In this document: positions 1 to 7,578 of the stretch, piece by piece
Layout of the letters: every line of letters starts with the position of its first letter
How positions within the stretch are numbered: position 1 is the first letter of the stretch
From: JAGPUQ01 sp050250395
GTDB lineage: Bacteria > Pseudomonadota > Gammaproteobacteria > Pseudomonadales > Porticoccaceae
DNA: 64,000 nt
Direction: 5' to 3'
Assembly (NCBI GenBank): GCA_050250395.1
Contig: JBFWOQ010000001.1
Span: 62,001-126,000 of the forward strand
The notes under the pieces: generated by a model
Told to the model about the DNA's origin: nothing
Seen by the model: only the letters and a program-made list of their open reading frames with translations
The model's database searches: none
Program-made: the position numbers and the translations under genes

Positions 1-109
1 TTCGCCGGATAAGGCTTCGCAGCAAAAACGGGCAATGGCTCGGCCCGGCTTTTTCCGCCATTTTTATGCTTTAGTAGTGGTCCGGAATCCAGAGCATCCA
101 AGGCCGCGC

Positions 110-931
110 ATGAATGATCTCCAAGATGTCGTCGCCGATCTCCGTGCCGAGGGCGACGAGCTATACGGCTTTCTGCGCAGCCTCAATGCGGCGGACTGGG
201 CCGGCGTTACCCGATTCAAGGCCTGGACCATCAACGATGTGGTCGCCCACCTCTATTTTGGCGATTACCTGGGCGTGACATCGCACCGCAACGCGCAGGA
301 ATTCCTGGCCTTCATGGCGCAGGTAAAAGCGGCGGGCGAGCCCCTGGTCACCTATACCCGCAAGTGGCTCGACAACGCGTCCGGCGCGTCCCTGCTGGAA
401 ATGTGGCGTGGCCAGTTCACGGCCATGTGCGATCTTTTTGCCGCCAGCGATCCGGACCTGCGCCTGACCTGGGCCGGACCGGATATGGGTATCAAGATGT
501 TCACCACTGCCCGTCTGATGGAGACCTGGGCGCACAGCTGGGCGATCTACGATCTGCTGGGCGTTGCGCGGCAACAATCCGATCGCATTCGTCACATTGC
601 CACCATCGGCGCCAGAACCTACGGTTGGAGTTTTGCGAACCGCGGCCAGGAAGTCCCGGGGCCGGTACCCTATCTGGAACTGGAAGCACCCTCCGGGACG
701 CTATGGCGATGGCATACGCAGCAAGACGAGAACCGCATTACGGGCTCCGCCGTGGAGTTCTGCCAGGTGGTCACGCAAGTGCGCAACATCGCCGACACCC
801 GGTTGCAGGTGAAAGGTGCGCCGGCAACCGCCTGGATGGCGATCGCCCAATGCTTCGCGGGCCCTCCGGAAACGCCGCCGGAGCCTGGGTCGCGCGGTTT
901 TGGGAAGCAAGAAACCCGGATTTGTTCGTAA
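110..931 (+). CDS. TIGR03084-like / maleylpyruvate isomerase-fold (DinB-like) protein
   Basis: A soluble protein of about 273 residues resembling the TIGR03084 / mycothiol-dependent maleylpyruvate isomerase N-terminal superfamily, a DinB-like four-helix fold that usually binds a divalent metal through histidines. Candidate ligands are the His in VVAHLYFGDY and the His in METWAHSWAIYD. I chose the ATG at 110 because the frame upstream of it is low-complexity and does not look coding; the frame is open from about position 35. The tail (PPEPGSRGF) is Pro/Gly-rich. Substrate and pathway are unknown. It stands alone, convergent with the peroxiredoxin gene. The family is common in Actinobacteria and also occurs in proteobacteria that degrade complex carbon. 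The family call is by motif recall only. Confidence 0.6.
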   Translation: MNDLQDVVADLRAEGDELYGFLRSLNAADWAGVTRFKAWTINDVVAHLYFGDYLGVTSHRNAQEFLAFMAQVKAAGEPLVTYTRKWLDNASGASLLEMWRGQFTAMCDLFAASDPDLRLTWAGPDMGIKMFTTARLMETWAHSWAIYDLLGVARQQSDRIRHIATIGARTYGWSFANRGQEVPGPVPYLELEAPSGTLWRWHTQQDENRITGSAVEFCQVVTQVRNIADTRLQVKGAPATAWMAIAQCFAGPPETPPEPGSRGFGKQETRICS

Positions 932-1073
932 AGCGACCGGGGTGCCGCCTGGCAGCTTTTCACCAAGCCGCCAAGCGCCATGGCGATCGTCTATCAAGGC
1001 AGCTATCGCCCGGGGAAAATCTCAGTGAATGCAGGGCAGCCGGCCGCCGCAGGGATAGCCGGCAAGATCGGCG

Positions 1074-1556
1074 TCAAAGACTGGCGAGCACATGCTCCGC
1101 GGAGCTCACCTTGAACTTGCCGGCCTCTTCAATAAAGACGTGACTCACTTTGCCGTTGTCGACAACCAGCGCAAAACGCTGGCCGCGCTTGCCCATGCCG
1201 AAGCCGGTGGCATCCAGCTCCAGACCCAGCGCACGCGCATAGTCGCCGTTGCCGTCGGCGAGCATGGTCACCTTGCCGTCCGCGTGCGCGCTCTTGCCCC
1301 AGGCATCCATGACAAAGACATCGTTGACCGCCATGCAGGCGATGGTGTTGACACCCTTTTGCTGGAATTCGGCGGCTTTTTCGACAAAGCCGGGCAGGTG
1401 TTGCCGCGAGCAGGTCGGGGTAAAGGCCCCTGGCACCGAGAACAGCACCACTTTCTTGCCTTCGAAGAATTCCTTGCTGCTGACGGAGCCGGGGCCGTCG
1501 GCCTTCATGATGGTGAAACGCCCTTCGGGCATGTTATCTCCAGCCTTGATGGTCAT
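1074..1556 (-). CDS. Peroxiredoxin, Prx5/AhpC-TSA family
   Basis: A thiol peroxidase of 160 residues in the Prx5-like group, expected to reduce hydrogen peroxide and alkyl hydroperoxides in the cytoplasm. The peroxidatic cysteine lies in the motif PGAFTPTCS near residue 48, and a second cysteine in IACMAVNDVF may act in resolution. The conserved core Arg region (GKRGQRFALVVDNG) is present. Two in-frame ATGs lie 6 nt apart (1562 and 1556). The sequence AGGAG sits 6 nt before the second but directly against the first, so 1556 is the better start. No glutaredoxin domain is fused, so a separate reductant such as glutathione/glutaredoxin is likely. Length matches the family. Confidence 0.9.
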   Translation of the reverse strand: MTIKAGDNMPEGRFTIMKADGPGSVSSKEFFEGKKVVLFSVPGAFTPTCSRQHLPGFVEKAAEFQQKGVNTIACMAVNDVFVMDAWGKSAHADGKVTMLADGNGDYARALGLELDATGFGMGKRGQRFALVVDNGKVSHVFIEEAGKFKVSSAEHVLASL

Positions 1557-1672
1557 GCTCATCTCCTGTCTGTGAATGGTTATCGATTGGGCCCGTGGGC
1601 GGCCGATTATGGCATTTTCCCCGGGGTTTGAACGCTGCATCCCGCTTCGAAGCCCGGCGTCGGGAACCTGGG

Positions 1673-2521
1673 TCAGCGCGGCATGGGGTTGAACAACTGG
1701 GCATTGCGATGGTGCGCGGCGTGATAGAGCCCACCAAACCCGACGCGATTGACAATACGGTGCCATCCGCGACTATTGAGGTCTGCCGCCCCATTGCGAC
1801 CGTCGGCGCCAATCGGATGAGTGTGGTAGTTGATCACCGTGAACAGCCACCAGCCCGTGCACAGGGTCGGCATCCACACCGCGGCGAACCAGGTCGGCCC
1901 CAGCAGCATGAACAAACTCAGGGGCATCAGCGCGAACCCGGTCACCGCGGCAACGCCGGCGATGCCGTAATACCAGGCCGGCAAATGATGGATGTCCTTG
2001 TGACGGGTATCCAGATAGCGCATGGAAGCGCCCTGCATCCAGTTGGCATAACGCCAGAACGTCATGGTGCCGGGGCAATGGGGATCCCGTTCCGGATCGT
2101 CGGTATGCTTGTGGTGATAGTAATGCACGAGCTTCCAGCCCAGCAGATTGGTGCGCAGAAACCACCCGGTGAGTTCGCCCACCACCGGGTTCAGCCAGCG
2201 CGGGCGAAACTGGTCGTGGCTGGCGTTGTGAATAAATACGGCACCCACGACGCCCAGCGCCCAGGTAACGGGAAACAGCAGCGCCAACCACAGCGCGGTG
2301 GTCAGCGGCGCCGGCGTCAGCAGGATCGCCGGGATAACCGCGATCAGCATGGCATCGAACCGGGTACTGATGATCAGCGCGATCGTCAGCGCCAGCAGCC
2401 ACCCCGCGCCGGTACTCCCGGGCGAGGTCCAGAACCAGGCCGTTACCGACCCGAGCACGATCGCCCAGCCCAGCATATAGCGGAGCAGGTAGTAGGGTTC
2501 GGTATGGAATTTCCTGAACAT
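1673..2521 (-). CDS. Membrane fatty acid desaturase family protein
   Basis: An integral membrane di-iron desaturase/hydroxylase of about 282 residues. All three histidine boxes of the family are visible: HNASHD, HYYHHKH and HAAHHRN. They lie between hydrophobic segments (for example LLRYMLGWAIVLGSVTAW and LLALTIALIISTRF), as expected for a protein placing its iron ligands on the cytoplasmic face. It probably introduces a double bond into an acyl chain, but members also act on sphingolipids and carotenoids, so the substrate is not decided. The start at 2521 (MFRKFHTEPYY) is preferred over upstream in-frame alternatives because it begins the hydrophobic pattern. It lies 117 nt upstream of the peroxiredoxin on the same strand. 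Confidence 0.85.
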   Translation of the reverse strand: MFRKFHTEPYYLLRYMLGWAIVLGSVTAWFWTSPGSTGAGWLLALTIALIISTRFDAMLIAVIPAILLTPAPLTTALWLALLFPVTWALGVVGAVFIHNASHDQFRPRWLNPVVGELTGWFLRTNLLGWKLVHYYHHKHTDDPERDPHCPGTMTFWRYANWMQGASMRYLDTRHKDIHHLPAWYYGIAGVAAVTGFALMPLSLFMLLGPTWFAAVWMPTLCTGWWLFTVINYHTHPIGADGRNGAADLNSRGWHRIVNRVGFGGLYHAAHHRNAQLFNPMPR

Positions 2522-2634
2522 GCGGCACCTCGTCTCGATTCCCGCAAAAACGATCTCTCTCCGTGGCAAGCTCCACGGGCTACCGAGTGTAGCCCGGAAT
2601 CGACCGTGGACTGGCCGGCCGCGCGATCACAGGG

Positions 2635-3474
2635 CTATTTGTACGCGACGCCGACCGCGCCGATGGTCTCGCGCGCAATTATGGTCTTCATGATATGGGA
2701 AGTGCCGTCGCCGATCTGCAAACCCAGGACGTCGATCATGCGCTGCAAGTGGGGCAGATCCATGCCCCAGCCGTAGTGGCCATGGAGCACCAGACAGTCC
2801 CGGATGATATCGGTCCCCCATTTCGGGCCCATCCATTTCACCATCGCGGCTTCCTTGGTGTGCGGCATGCCGCGATCGCGCAGCGCCAGACCCTGGTAGG
2901 ACAGGGCGCGCACGGCGGCGAGTTTGCTGTCGTTTTCGGCGAGGGGAAAGGTAGTGCCCTGGAACTTGGCGAGCGGCCGGCCGAACGCTTCGCGGTCCTG
3001 AATGTACTGCCAAGTCTCGTCCACCGATGCCTGGGCGGTACCGACACACATCAGCGCGATCAGAAAACGGCTCAGATCGAACCCCTGCATGACCTTGGTG
3101 AAGCCCTCGCCCTCCTTGCCGACCATGGCGGTTGCGGGAATTTCGACGTCGTCGAAAAACACCTGACCGCGACCGACCGGCCGGCTGCCGACATCCGCGA
3201 AACGGGTACAGGTGACGCCGGGCAGATCCAGGGGCACCAGAAAGGCCGTCACGCCACGCGCGCCCGGCAGGTTCGCATCGGTGCGGGCAAACATCAGCAT
3301 CATCTCGGCCTGGGCGCCGTAGGTGATCGACGTTTTCTCGCCATTGAGCACGAAACGGTCGCCCTTGCGGGTCGCCCGCAAGGCGAGGTTGGCGGCATCC
3401 GAGCCGCCCCTGGGTTCGGTCAGCCCCAGTTGCACCAGGATTTCTCCGCCGGCTATGCGCGGCAGCACGGCTTC
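2635..3474 (-). CDS. Acyl-CoA dehydrogenase, C-terminal part (cut by assembly gap)
   Basis: The C-terminal 279 residues of a flavin-dependent acyl-CoA dehydrogenase, which oxidises acyl-CoA thioesters to enoyl-CoA and passes electrons to ETF. Visible family landmarks are the FAD/substrate motif LTEPRGGSDAANL, the middle beta domain, DREAFGRPLAKFQ and the C-terminal QIGDGTSHIMK. The N-terminal helical domain (roughly 100 residues) is lost in the N gap at 3475. The position of the usual catalytic glutamate of medium-chain enzymes (between the Pro of MDLPHLQR and GTS) is Leu, and the alternative glutamate position of isovaleryl/long-chain enzymes is Ser in GFDLSRFL. A read-through frame joining it to orn across the gap is artificial. 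Confidence 0.9.
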   Translation of the reverse strand, partial: EAVLPRIAGGEILVQLGLTEPRGGSDAANLALRATRKGDRFVLNGEKTSITYGAQAEMMLMFARTDANLPGARGVTAFLVPLDLPGVTCTRFADVGSRPVGRGQVFFDDVEIPATAMVGKEGEGFTKVMQGFDLSRFLIALMCVGTAQASVDETWQYIQDREAFGRPLAKFQGTTFPLAENDSKLAAVRALSYQGLALRDRGMPHTKEAAMVKWMGPKWGTDIIRDCLVLHGHYGWGMDLPHLQRMIDVLGLQIGDGTSHIMKTIIARETIGAVGVAYK

Positions 3475-3574
3475 NNNNNNNNNNNNNNNNNNNNNNNNNN
3501 NNNNNNNNNNNNNNNNNNNNNNNNNNNNNNNNNNNNNNNNNNNNNNNNNNNNNNNNNNNNNNNNNNNNNNNNNN
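3475..3574. other. Assembly gap (100 N)
   Basis: Exactly 100 N. The minus-strand sequence on its right is the N-terminal half of Orn and on its left the C-terminal part of an acyl-CoA dehydrogenase, so at least about 300 nt of orn and about 300 nt of the dehydrogenase are missing, possibly with other genes between. The value 100 is probably a placeholder, not a measured length. I see no repeated flank here, unlike the second gap. Confidence 0.98.
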
Positions 3575-3807
3575 ACCCGTCGCACCAGCCCCGACTGAGT
3601 GTGTTGGCGTGTGTTCCAGTCGTCCATTTTCCCGAGCACTGTTTCGGGCTGGTAAATGGCCAGGCTCGGCCCTTCGGCGAGCACATGGAGGTCACGATCG
3701 GTCACCAGCGTGGCGATTTCGATGATGGTGTCGTTGATCGTGTCCAGACCGGTCATCTCCAGGTCGATCCAGATCAGATGGAGATCCGCGGGGTTGCCTG
3801 TGTTCAT
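3575..3807 (-). CDS. orn: Oligoribonuclease, N-terminal part (cut by assembly gap)
   Basis: The first 77 residues of oligoribonuclease, the DEDDh 3'-5' exonuclease that finishes RNA decay by degrading di- to penta-ribonucleotides, including pGpG from c-di-GMP breakdown. The first catalytic motif is present in LIWIDLEMTGLD, with Asp and Glu of the DEDD set, followed by the family segment IIEIATLVTD and KMDDWNTRQHTQSGL. The full-length enzyme is about 180 residues, so about 100 residues fall in the N gap. The start at 3807 (MNTGNPADLH) fits the family N-terminus. It is divergent from rsgA, the same pairing as in Pseudomonas. Confidence 0.93.
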
Positions 3808-3911
3808 TTTCGCTCCAGCCGGCAGCGCCAGTACCGGCACCGGACGGCGTCGGTACTGGCGGGGGGATTATCCTATATGCTTGGCAACCTACAACACAGG
3901 CACTTCGGGGC

Positions 3912-4889
3912 ATGGCAAAACGCAGGCTGTCGCTGCAACAGCGGCGCCGGATCGGGACCAACCGGGACCGCGCACTCGACCGCCTCGGCACGGACAGCCC
4001 GGACAACGCCGGCACCGAACGCGCGGGCCTGGTTACCGCCCGCTACGGTCGCGAAGCGGACGTGGTTGACCCCGAGCATCCCGAGCAACCCAGGCAGCGT
4101 TGTTACCTCCGCACGCATCTGGACCCCGTGGTGGGCGACCGCGTGCTCTGGCAGACCGGCGATCGTCGCGGGGTAATCACCGCGGTGGCGCCGCGGCGCA
4201 GTGTGCTCCGCCGGCGCGATAACAACCAGGTCCGGATCCTCGCCGCCAACATCGACCAGGTCGGGATTGTGATCGCAGCGGAGCCCGAGCCCCACGCCAA
4301 CCTCGTCGACCGGTTTCTGGCAGCCGCCGAACTGGAAGGCATGAATGCCCTGATCCTGGTCAACAAATGCGATCTCGACCCGGCGCCGGGGCAGCGGGCG
4401 GTCGCTGCCATCTGCGCGTCCCACGGTGCCCTGGGTTATCCGGTGCTGAAGGTTTCCGCCCATACCGGCGCCGGTATCGACGCGGTGCGCGCCCGCTTGA
4501 GCGGCAAGGTCAGCATTTTTTGCGGGCAGTCCGGGGTCGGAAAGTCATCCCTGATCAACCGGCTGTTTCCCGGTACCGACGCTGCTGTCGGAGCACTCTC
4601 CGACGCCGGGGCGAAGGGCCGCCATACCACCACCACGGCACGGTTTTATCCGGTTCCCGGCGGTGCGGTGATCGATTCGCCCGGCATTCGCGAGTTCGGC
4701 GTGGAATGCCCGGACCCACAACGCCTCATGGCCGGATTCATCGAGCTCGCTCCGCTGGCCATGCAGTGCCGATTTCGCGATTGCGCGCACCGGGAAGATC
4801 CGGGTTGCGCCATCGCCGCTGCGATCCAGCGGGGGGAAGTGGATCCCCGCCGCCTGGTCAGCTTTCACCAACTGCAAACCACACCCTGA
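3912..4889 (+). CDS. rsgA: Ribosome small-subunit-dependent GTPase A
   Basis: A circularly permuted GTPase of 325 residues that checks late 30S ribosomal subunit maturation and releases RbfA. Motif order is the permuted one: G4 (NKCD, near residue 154), G5-like VSAHTG, then G1 (GQSGVGKSS, near 205), the TTTT switch I segment (GRHTTTTARF) and G3 (DSPG). An N-terminal OB-fold segment (VVGDRVLW) precedes the GTPase, and a C-terminal zinc finger follows with Cys-His-Cys ligands in CRFRDCAHREDPGC. It faces away from orn and is followed 23 nt later by the psd start, so rsgA and psd are probably co-transcribed. Length is normal. Confidence 0.97.
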   Translation: MAKRRLSLQQRRRIGTNRDRALDRLGTDSPDNAGTERAGLVTARYGREADVVDPEHPEQPRQRCYLRTHLDPVVGDRVLWQTGDRRGVITAVAPRRSVLRRRDNNQVRILAANIDQVGIVIAAEPEPHANLVDRFLAAAELEGMNALILVNKCDLDPAPGQRAVAAICASHGALGYPVLKVSAHTGAGIDAVRARLSGKVSIFCGQSGVGKSSLINRLFPGTDAAVGALSDAGAKGRHTTTTARFYPVPGGAVIDSPGIREFGVECPDPQRLMAGFIELAPLAMQCRFRDCAHREDPGCAIAAAIQRGEVDPRRLVSFHQLQTTP

Positions 4890-4892
4890 GCG

Positions 4893-5019
4893 GCGACAAC
4901 GGCCTTCACTTCATGCACGATTTTCGGGATTTCCTGTACCTCGCCCTGCAACGCGTACTGCCCCAACACCTGCTCAGCCGACTCGTGGGTAATCTGGCCG
5001 AGGCTCGCGTGCCCTGGGT
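4893..5019 (+). repeat. 127-bp contig-end duplication, copy 1
   Basis: Positions 4893-5019 are identical to 5120-5246 and lie immediately left of the 100-N gap. The block holds the start of psd (ATG at 4913) and its first 36 or so codons, which therefore appear twice. A length of exactly 127 bp equals a k-mer size commonly used by short-read assemblers, so this is most likely an unmerged contig overlap, not a biological repeat. Confidence 0.95.
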
Positions 5020-5119
5020 NNNNNNNNNNNNNNNNNNNNNNNNNNNNNNNNNNNNNNNNNNNNNNNNNNNNNNNNNNNNNNNNNNNNNNNNNNNNNNNNN
5101 NNNNNNNNNNNNNNNNNNN
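5020..5119. other. Assembly gap (100 N), probably spurious
   Basis: Exactly 100 N between two identical 127-bp blocks. Removing 4893-5119 joins rsgA to psd without loss and leaves the 23-nt spacer between the rsgA stop and the psd ATG. The gap therefore probably hides no sequence. Confidence 0.97.
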
Positions 5120-5246
5120 GCGACAACGGCCTTCACTTCATGCACGATTTTCGGGATTTCCTGTACCTCGCCCTGCAACGCGTACTGCCCCAACACCTGC
5201 TCAGCCGACTCGTGGGTAATCTGGCCGAGGCTCGCGTGCCCTGGGT
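5120..5246 (+). repeat. 127-bp contig-end duplication, copy 2
   Basis: The second copy of the 127-bp block, identical to 4893-5019, directly right of the N gap. This copy runs on into the complete psd gene, so it is the one to keep. Confidence 0.95.
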
Positions 5247-5994
5247 GCGACGCCTGTTGATCCGCGCCGCCATGCGCCGTTTCCGGATCGACCTGATGGA
5301 AGCGGCCGAACCCGATTGCGAGTGCTACGCTACGTTCAACGATTTTTTCACCCGCGAACTGAAACCCGGCGTGCGCCCGCTGATGGGAGATGCGCGAACA
5401 CTGGTATCACCGGCCGACGGCGTCATCAGCGAAGCGGGCCGCATCGCGGGGAACACCCTGCTGCAAGCCAAGGGCAGCACCTTCACGCTGGAAGCGCTGC
5501 TGGGCGAGTCCGGCGCGCGCACCGCCGGGCTTCGCGACGGTCGCTTTATAACCGTCTATCTGTCGCCGCGCGATTACCACCGGGTCCACATGCCGCTGTC
5601 CGGAACCCTGATCGCGACCCGCTACATTCCCGGCCGGTTGTTCTCGGTGAATGCGCGCACCGCGCGCGCGCTGCCCAATCTGTACGCCCGTAACGAGCGC
5701 CTGGTGTGCTGGTTCGATACGTCCGCGGGGCAGATGGCGGTGGTACTGGTAGGCGCACTGCTGGTAGCCGGTATCGACACCGTCTGGCAGGGTCGCTATC
5801 CCCCGGCCACCTTGCGCGAAGACAGCTTTGAGAAAACTCCTGTGGAACTGATGCGGGGCGCCGAACTCGGTCGTTTTCGCTTCGGCTCCACGGTCGTGGT
5901 GCTGGCGCCACCCGGCGTGGAGCTAACGATCGCGACTTCGGGGTTGAGCGTGCGGATGGGGGAAGAACTGGCTCGACTCACTGAGCCGCCATGA
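5140..5994 (+). CDS. psd: Phosphatidylserine decarboxylase proenzyme
   Basis: Converts phosphatidylserine to phosphatidylethanolamine at the inner membrane. The 284-residue proenzyme has the class I landmarks FFTRELKPGVRP, SPADGVISEAG and SPRDYHRVHMP. The autocleavage site that makes the pyruvoyl group is the GST of GRFRFGSTVVVL near residue 250 (LGST in many relatives, FGST here); cleavage before the Ser gives the small alpha chain. The start at 5140 repeats the one at 4913 in the duplicated block before the gap, and the true spacer to rsgA is 23 nt. It is convergent with the HD-GYP gene, 37 nt away. Length is normal. Confidence 0.96.
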   Translation: MHDFRDFLYLALQRVLPQHLLSRLVGNLAEARVPWVRRLLIRAAMRRFRIDLMEAAEPDCECYATFNDFFTRELKPGVRPLMGDARTLVSPADGVISEAGRIAGNTLLQAKGSTFTLEALLGESGARTAGLRDGRFITVYLSPRDYHRVHMPLSGTLIATRYIPGRLFSVNARTARALPNLYARNERLVCWFDTSAGQMAVVLVGALLVAGIDTVWQGRYPPATLREDSFEKTPVELMRGAELGRFRFGSTVVVLAPPGVELTIATSGLSVRMGEELARLTEPP

Positions 5995-6031
5995 GCCAGT
6001 ACTCGCGCAAGCCGTGGAACCGGGACAGCGC

Positions 6032-7423
6032 TCAGTGCGGTCTGCCGAAGCGCTCCCGCAGACTCGCGATAAAGCCGGTCCGGCGTTCCTCCTCGACCTG
6101 CATGAACAGACTGGAAATCGCGGACACGTCAATGTCATAACCGGTGGGTTCGAGATCGCGGGCGATGGCCACCCGCTCCACCTCATCGGCGTTATGCCGG
6201 CCATTTTCAACCAGCAGCCGGCGTGCCGCGTCCTGTTCCTTCAGGTCGACAAGAATGAAGTTCTTGTTGAGGTCGCCACCCACCAGATCCAACACGGCAA
6301 TCTGCGGGGTGAGGCGCGAGTCGGGGTGCTGTTCCACCACAATGCCGATGTCTCCCGTGGTGAGTTCCACCAAGGTTCCCGTCGGATAGAGCCCGATCGA
6401 CTGAATGAACTGGACGACCAGGTCCTCCTGAAATTCGATCCCGCGCATGTTGTAAAGCAGACTGACGGCCTTGGATGGCGCAACCGGCTGTTCGGCTTCA
6501 AACGGATTGCTGATCGCGTCGAAAACCGTAGCGATCCCCGCAATCCGCGCCAGTAACGGGATCTTACTGCCGCCCAATCCCTGGGGAAAACCGGACCCAT
6601 CCTTGCGTTCGCAGTGATAGCGCACCACGGAGATTACGCGCGGCTCGACCGCCCGCGTGTCCCGCAACATGTCGACACCAAGTTCCACGAACTTGCGGTA
6701 CTCAAGCTCTTCCTCGGGCGAACGGTTGCGTTTGCGAAGGATCGTCACCGGCAACCGCGTCTTGCCGATATCCTTGAGCAAGGTTCCCACGCACAGAGTA
6801 GAGATTTCGCGCCGCTCCATCCCAATGAACCGCGCAAACTGTACCGCCCATAGCGCCGAACGGAGACTGTGGCCATGGGTATGCTGATCATGCTGACGCA
6901 GGCGAATCAGCCAGGTAAAGGCGTCGGGGCAGCGCAGTACTGAGTCGACCATACCCTCGACACTGTGTTTGAGCTGGTCATAGTCACCGAATCGCCCCCG
7001 TGCAAGCTGCTTTGCAGCCGCTGTCAACTGATCCTGCAACTGCTTGATGACGATGCGGGCATGGCGCATTTCAGCACGCAGCGATACTGTGATGCCATAT
7101 ACCCCTTTGCGTATGACCAAGGGAGCGGGCTCGATCACACCCTTGCCGGGGTCGCGCTGACCAAGCGCTGGCGGTCGGCGTACCCCACCGCCTCCACGAG
7201 CGTCGAGGCTCGGTATAATTTGTGTAGCGAGCGGGCTTTTGCCTTTGGTGGTATCTACATAGACGTGGTCACAGTAATTGCTAAGGGTATGGATATCCGC
7301 AGCAGTGCGGACCAGAAAGCCTTGTAGCGGAAAAGGTGTGTGTGCCCAGGGTCTATCAAGCTGCGACACGTACATGCCGATATTCAGGTCATTGACGTTG
7401 ATCTTGACTTGCTTGATTGCCAT
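6032..7423 (-). CDS. DUF3391 / degenerate HD-GYP domain protein
   Basis: A 463-residue protein with an N-terminal DUF3391 domain (about residues 1-130: VNDLNIGMYVSQLDRPW) and a C-terminal HD-GYP domain. HD-GYP enzymes hydrolyse c-di-GMP with a bi- or tri-nuclear metal site. Here several ligands are changed. The HD pair is Lys-Asp in LLKDIGK, the usual QH before VEYG is KF (RKFVELG), the HHE triplet is HCE (RYHCERKDGSGFP), and GYP is GFP. The first His (HGHSLR) and the late Asp (TVFDAISN) remain. Catalysis is probably lost or altered, and a sensor or adaptor role is possible. The start at 7423 is set by AGGA 6 nt upstream (alternative in-frame start at 7453). Confidence 0.88.
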   Translation of the reverse strand: MAIKQVKINVNDLNIGMYVSQLDRPWAHTPFPLQGFLVRTAADIHTLSNYCDHVYVDTTKGKSPLATQIIPSLDARGGGGVRRPPALGQRDPGKGVIEPAPLVIRKGVYGITVSLRAEMRHARIVIKQLQDQLTAAAKQLARGRFGDYDQLKHSVEGMVDSVLRCPDAFTWLIRLRQHDQHTHGHSLRSALWAVQFARFIGMERREISTLCVGTLLKDIGKTRLPVTILRKRNRSPEEELEYRKFVELGVDMLRDTRAVEPRVISVVRYHCERKDGSGFPQGLGGSKIPLLARIAGIATVFDAISNPFEAEQPVAPSKAVSLLYNMRGIEFQEDLVVQFIQSIGLYPTGTLVELTTGDIGIVVEQHPDSRLTPQIAVLDLVGGDLNKNFILVDLKEQDAARRLLVENGRHNADEVERVAIARDLEPTGYDIDVSAISSLFMQVEEERRTGFIASLRERFGRPH

Positions 7424-7506
7424 GTCAGATCCTTTAACCTCGTCTACCGCCACCCTGAGTGCGTCGATTCGGTCATTACCACATGCGCGTGGTGTTGGGC
7501 GATCTC

Positions 7507-7534
7507 AGCATAGGCAAAACCGCTTCATTTGCAA
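7507..7534 (-). promoter_or_regulatory. Candidate sigma-70 promoter of the HD-GYP gene
   Basis: On the minus strand a -35-like TTGCAA (7534-7529) and a -10-like TATGCT (7512-7507) are separated by 16 nt, about 85 nt upstream of the HD-GYP start and within the 155-nt space after hemE. This suggests the gene is not only read through from hemE. Judged by eye only. Confidence 0.45.
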
Positions 7535-7578
7535 CGAAATCCGACTTACCGGCGGTTTTTGCCGACCAACGCCTCAGG

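Noticed and set aside
1595..2776. A 393-codon plus-strand open frame opposite the desaturase gene
   Set aside because: Composition is Gln/His/Arg-rich, typical of antisense shadows, while the opposite strand carries a clear three-His-box desaturase.
2635..3840. A 401-residue open frame apparently fusing oligoribonuclease to an acyl-CoA dehydrogenase
   Set aside because: It crosses 100 N and both halves are truncated relative to their families; the fusion exists only because N codons do not close the frame.
7519..7565. A possible hairpin after hemE (GCAAAACCGC and GCGGTTTTTGCC) considered as a terminator
   Set aside because: The arms pair only partly and lie about 30 nt apart, overlapping the better-supported promoter of the HD-GYP gene, so I do not call it.
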